From positions 1 to 64,000 of the forward strand of contig JBGAGP010000009.1 of the NCBI GenBank assembly GCA_044226685.1: a DNA stretch of 64,000 bases, written 5' to 3'. Source of the DNA: Dongia_A sp044226685 (GTDB lineage: Bacteria; Pseudomonadota; Alphaproteobacteria; Dongiales; Dongiaceae). The notes beneath the pieces are model-generated. The model was not told the DNA's origin. It was given only the letters and a program-made list of their open reading frames with translations, and did not search any database. The translations under genes and the position numbers were made by a program. Numbering within the stretch: the first letter of the stretch is position 1; every line of letters starts with the position of its first letter. This document shows, in pieces, positions 60,864 to 64,000 of this stretch.

Positions 60864-61316
60864 ATGAAACTTGACATCAATGGGCAAGTGCATGAGGTCG
60901 ATGTCGACCCCGATATGCCGCTTTTGTGGGCGATCCGTGATGTGGTCGGGCTGACCGGCACCAAGTTCGGCTGCGGCATGGCGCAATGCGGCGCCTGCAC
61001 GGTGCACCAGGACGGCCAGCCGATCCGCGCCTGCATCACCCCGGTCTCGACGGTGGAGGGCAGCAAGATCACCACCATCGAGGGCCTCGACGGCAAGGTG
61101 GCCGCGGCGGTGCAGGCCGCCTGGACCAGTCTCGATGTGCCGCAATGCGGCTATTGCCAATCGGGCCAGGTGATGGCGGCGACCGCGCTGCTGACCGACA
61201 ACCCGAAGCCCACGGATGCCGATATCGACGCGGCGATGAGCGGCAACCTCTGTCGCTGCGCCACCTATCAGCGCATCCGCGCCGGTATCCACGAAGCCGC
61301 CAAATCGCTCGCGTGA
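60864..61316 (+). CDS. iorA: Molybdenum hydroxylase small subunit, IorA-like [2Fe-2S] protein
   Basis: A protein of 150 residues with two [2Fe-2S] clusters: the plant-type set CGMAQCGACTVH with a later Cys, and the second set CGYCQSGQ and CRCATYQRIR. It passes electrons from the molybdenum subunit. Length and sequence match the isoquinoline 1-oxidoreductase / aldehyde oxidoreductase small subunits. It lies 9 bases before iorB, and a downstream cytochrome c gene suggests electrons leave to the respiratory chain and not to NAD or O2. AGGAGG precedes the ATG by 6 bases. Confidence 0.92.
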   Translation: MKLDINGQVHEVDVDPDMPLLWAIRDVVGLTGTKFGCGMAQCGACTVHQDGQPIRACITPVSTVEGSKITTIEGLDGKVAAAVQAAWTSLDVPQCGYCQSGQVMAATALLTDNPKPTDADIDAAMSGNLCRCATYQRIRAGIHEAAKSLA

Positions 61317-61325
61317 GGTGACGCC

Positions 61326-63557
61326 ATGAAATTCCTTTATCGCATTCCCCAATCCATTCTCGCCGACGTCGATCTCGCCAAGCTGGCGGAAACGACCAGC
61401 TTTCGTCCCAGCCGCCGCCAGTTCCTGGTCGGCGCTACAGCCACCGGCGCCGGTCTCGCCATCTCGTTCCGTGTGCCGGGCGCCGGCGCGGAAGATGCGG
61501 CGGCCAATCCGAACCCCTTCGCCGGCTATGTCGACATCACCCCGGACAACAAGGTGACGATCCTCTCGGCCCACATGGACATGGGCCAGGGCTGCTATCA
61601 CGGCATCGCCACCCTGGTGGCGGAGGAACTGGAGGCGGATTGGAGCCAGCTCGTGGTCGAGGGCGGCGCCGGCAATCCGAAGCTCTACGGCAACCTCATC
61701 GCCGGCGGGCAGTTCCAGTTGACCGGCGGGTCGTCGGCGATGTTCTCGTCCTTCGACCGCTACCGCAAGGCGGGCGCCATCGCGCGCACCATGCTGATCA
61801 ATGCGGCGGCGAAGCAATGGAATGTCCCGGCCGCCGAGATCAAGGCGGAGAAGGGCGTGCTGTCGCACGCCTCCGGCAAGCAGGCGACATTCGGCGCGAT
61901 GGCCGATGCGGCGGCGCAAGAAGAGGTGCCGGCGGAAATCGCGCTGAAGGCGCCGGAGCAATGGAAGCTGATCGGGTCGGAGGATTTCCGCCGCCTCGAC
62001 TCCGGCCTGAAGGCGACCGGCCGGCAGACCTACACCATCGATGTGAATCTGCCGGGCATGCTGACGGCGCTGGTGGCGCGTCCGCCGCTGTTCGGCGCCA
62101 CGGTGAAATCCTTCGATGCCGCCGCCGCCAAGGCGGTGAAGGGTGTCGTCGACGTGGTGCAGATCTCGCGTGGCGTCGCCGTCGTCGCGGAGAATACCTG
62201 GGCCGCGATGAAGGGCCGCGAGGCGCTGACGGTGGAATGGGACGAAGCCCAAGCGGAGAAGCGTGGCTCGGCCGAGCTGGTGCAGGAATATCTGGCGGCG
62301 GCCGACCAGACGGACGCCGCCACCGCCGCCAATCGCGGCGATGTCGATGCAGCGCTGAAAGGCGCCGCCAAGGTGATCGAGGCGACCTACCAGTTCCCCT
62401 ATCTCGCCCATGCGGCGCTGGAGCCGTTGGACGCCGTCGCCCACATGAACGGCGACGTGCTCGAGATCTGGGGCGGACACCAGATGCCTGATCTCTACCA
62501 GGGCATCGCCGCGCAGATCGCTGGCCTGGCGCCGGAGAAGGTGACCTTGCACGTGATGAAGACCGGTGGCGGCTTCGGCCGCCGCGCGGTGACCGATGGC
62601 GATGTCATCGCCGAAGCGGTAGAGACCGCCAAGGCGATCGGCTGGAAGGCGCCGGTCAAGGTGTTGTGGACCCGCGAGGACGACATGCGCGGCGGCCGCT
62701 ACCGCCCGCTCTTCGTGCACAAGGTGAAGGTCGCCCTCGATGCCGATGGCAAGATCGTCGGCTGGCATCACCGCCAGGTCGGGCAATCCATCCTGATCGG
62801 CACGCCCTTCGAGGCCATGATGGTGAAGGATGGGGTCGACGCCACCTCGGTCGAAGGTGTCTATGACGCGCCATACACGATCGAGAATTTCCGCTCCGAG
62901 ATTGTCAACGCCAAGGTGGGCGTGCCGGTCCTGTGGTGGCGCTCGGTCGGGCACACCCATACGGCCTATGTCATGGAGACGATGATCGACGAGATCGCCC
63001 GGGCGACCGGAAAGGACGCGGTGGAATTGCGCCGCGAACTGCTGCAGGACCATCCGCGCCATCTGGCCGTGCTCAACCTGGCGGCGGAGAAGGCCGGCTG
63101 GGGCAGCGAGTTGCCGCAAGGCAAAGCGCGCGGCATCGCCCTGCACGAATCCTTCGGCACCGTGGTCGCCGAGGTGGCCGAGATCGCCATGGACGGCAAG
63201 GGCGGCTTCAAGGTCGAGCGCGTGGTCTGCGCCGTCGATTGCGGCACCGCCATCAATCCCGACCAGGTGCGCGCGCAGATGGAAGGTGGCATCGGCTTCG
63301 GCCTGGGGGCGGCACTTCATGAAGAATTAACCCTCTCGGACGGAAGGGTCGATCAGGCGAACTACGATGCCTATCTGCCGCTGCGCATCGACGAGATGCC
63401 CAGGGTCGAGACCTATATCGTCGCGTCGACGGCGAATCCGTCGGGCGTCGGCGAGCCGGGCGTGCCGCCGGTCGGCCCAGCGGTCGCCAATGCCCTGGCG
63501 GCTGCGACTGAAAAGCGCGTGCGTGTCTTGCCAATTGCCAAGGCACTGAGTGCGTGA
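61326..63557 (+). CDS. iorB: Molybdenum hydroxylase large subunit, IorB-like, TAT-exported
   Basis: A protein of 743 residues. A twin-arginine motif SRRQFLVGATATGAGLA at about 35-50 indicates folded export. Molybdopterin-binding regions include MDMGQGCYHGIATLVAEEL, TGGGFGRRAVTDG, WWRSVGHTHTAYVMETMIDE and GEPGVPPVGPA, the last bearing the catalytic Glu in related enzymes. Family members hydroxylate N-heterocycles (isoquinoline) or oxidise aldehydes next to an electron-withdrawing atom. The substrate is unknown; an N-heterocycle is plausible. It makes a periplasmic complex with IorA and probably the next cytochrome. Confidence 0.9.
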   Translation: MKFLYRIPQSILADVDLAKLAETTSFRPSRRQFLVGATATGAGLAISFRVPGAGAEDAAANPNPFAGYVDITPDNKVTILSAHMDMGQGCYHGIATLVAEELEADWSQLVVEGGAGNPKLYGNLIAGGQFQLTGGSSAMFSSFDRYRKAGAIARTMLINAAAKQWNVPAAEIKAEKGVLSHASGKQATFGAMADAAAQEEVPAEIALKAPEQWKLIGSEDFRRLDSGLKATGRQTYTIDVNLPGMLTALVARPPLFGATVKSFDAAAAKAVKGVVDVVQISRGVAVVAENTWAAMKGREALTVEWDEAQAEKRGSAELVQEYLAAADQTDAATAANRGDVDAALKGAAKVIEATYQFPYLAHAALEPLDAVAHMNGDVLEIWGGHQMPDLYQGIAAQIAGLAPEKVTLHVMKTGGGFGRRAVTDGDVIAEAVETAKAIGWKAPVKVLWTREDDMRGGRYRPLFVHKVKVALDADGKIVGWHHRQVGQSILIGTPFEAMMVKDGVDATSVEGVYDAPYTIENFRSEIVNAKVGVPVLWWRSVGHTHTAYVMETMIDEIARATGKDAVELRRELLQDHPRHLAVLNLAAEKAGWGSELPQGKARGIALHESFGTVVAEVAEIAMDGKGGFKVERVVCAVDCGTAINPDQVRAQMEGGIGFGLGAALHEELTLSDGRVDQANYDAYLPLRIDEMPRVETYIVASTANPSGVGEPGVPPVGPAVANALAAATEKRVRVLPIAKALSA

Positions 63558-63571
63558 TGATATCGAGGCAA

Positions 63572-63597
63572 GCCCCGCCCCGGCGACGGGGCGGGGC
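63572..63597. terminator. GC-rich hairpin between iorB and the cytochrome gene
   Basis: GCCCCGCCCC (63572-63581) and GGGGCGGGGC (63588-63597) form a 10-bp stem with a GGCGAC loop. No T-run follows, so partial termination or 3'-end protection of the iorAB message is more likely than full termination. Confidence 0.45.
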
Positions 63598-63625
63598 GTA
63601 TTCCGACCGATAGAGGGTGGATAAA

Positions 63626-64000
63626 ATGCTTCGAATGGCTTCCGCGACACTGGCGCTCGCAGCGGCGTTTCAGATGTTCACCCTGAGCGCGGCCTCGGCC
63701 GCCGATCCTGCGGCGGGGGCGAAGGTCTTCGCCGTCTGCAAGGCCTGCCATCAGGTCGGCGAGAAAGCCAAGAACAGCCTCGGGCCGGTGCTCAACGGCG
63801 TCGTCGGCCGGCCTGCCGGCAGCTTCGAGGGCTTCAAGTATTCCGAGGCCATGAAGGGTTCCGGGCTGACCTGGGACGCTGCCACGCTCGACGAATATCT
63901 GAAGGACCCGAAGGCCAAGGTGCCTGGCAACAAGATGACCTATGCCGGCGTCAAGGACGACACCAAGCGGGCCGATCTGATCGCCTATCTGAGCCTGATC
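63626..64000 (+). CDS. Class I c-type cytochrome (3' end beyond the window)
   Basis: 125 codons are visible and the gene runs off the right edge. A Sec signal (MASATLALAAAFQMFTLSAASAA) is followed by a single heme site CKACH and the axial methionine region GNKMTYAGVKDD, typical of cytochrome c2/c550-type proteins. The visible part is nearly complete for this class. ATG 63626 has GAGGGTGG 6 bases upstream. It follows iorB by 68 bases and is the likely electron acceptor of the IorAB enzyme. Confidence 0.88.
   Translation, partial: MLRMASATLALAAAFQMFTLSAASAADPAAGAKVFAVCKACHQVGEKAKNSLGPVLNGVVGRPAGSFEGFKYSEAMKGSGLTWDAATLDEYLKDPKAKVPGNKMTYAGVKDDTKRADLIAYLSLI

Noticed and set aside
60387..60874. 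Small arginine-rich frames upstream of iorA
   Set aside because: No ribosome site, no family resemblance, and composition typical of non-coding GC-rich DNA.

Overview
The window is very GC-rich chromosomal DNA with strong G/C third-position bias. Its gene content (TAT-exported molybdenum hydroxylase, BMP-type ABC importer, DUF6404, extensin-like protein, FUSC exporter, homogentisate genes) fits an alphaproteobacterium, probably a Rhodospirillales-like soil or plant-associated organism. That placement is inferred from protein character and could not be tested with marker genes. No phage, insertion sequence, CRISPR array or replication origin is visible. AT-rich patches occur only in gene-free stretches (4.7-5.5 kb, 33.4-33.7 kb, 60.5 kb).

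Layout. 0-14.6 kb is a mosaic of small metabolic units: an Ntn hydrolase with a Gfo/Idh/MocA dehydrogenase, tRNA-Ser(CGA), an Old Yellow Enzyme with a MarR gene, a 1.1-kb gene-free stretch, a CoA-transferase with a FUSC exporter, an extensin-like protein, pirin, a phytanoyl-CoA dioxygenase-like protein, a broken DOPA-dioxygenase gene, an intradiol dioxygenase and a FadR-type regulator.

14.9-33.2 kb is best read as a vitamin B6 catabolic island. Five proteins match enzymes of the Mesorhizobium loti pyridoxine pathway: pyridoxine 4-oxidase, pyridoxamine-pyruvate aminotransferase, pyridoxal 4-dehydrogenase, 4-pyridoxolactonase, and the dehydrogenase forming 3-hydroxy-2-methylpyridine-4,5-dicarboxylate (HMPDC). 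The usual late genes (HMPDC decarboxylase, flavin ring-opening oxygenase, amide hydrolase) are not in the window. A gentisate/salicylate-dioxygenase-like bicupin with RidA, GST and beta-propeller genes heads the same strand, behind a divergent FadR-type regulator. HMPDC carries an OH next to a COOH, as salicylate does, so the cupin is a candidate for a different ring-opening step. A complete BMP-family ABC importer sits inside the island and is a candidate B6-vitamer importer.

33.2-57.3 kb is an alginate gene cluster. It runs algD-alg8-alg44-algA-algF-algI-algJ-algG-algK-like-(unknown membrane protein), then algL and algX on the minus strand, a second algX-like gene on the plus strand, a TPR/beta-barrel outer-membrane protein on the minus strand, and algC. 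It supplies GDP-mannuronate (algA, algC, algD), c-di-GMP-gated polymerisation (alg8, alg44), O-acetylation (algI, J, F, X), epimerisation and lysis. It differs from the Pseudomonas operon: AlgG carries a helical extension of about 620 residues, AlgK is replaced by a long non-lipoprotein Sel1 protein, there is no AlgE-type porin, and a TPR-barrel protein of BcsC/PgaA-like architecture is present instead.

57.3-64 kb holds a homogentisate pair (FAH-family hydrolase, homogentisate dioxygenase) with a MarR regulator, a cold-shock protein behind a strong terminator, and an isoquinoline-1-oxidoreductase-like IorA-IorB-cytochrome c unit that runs off the right edge.
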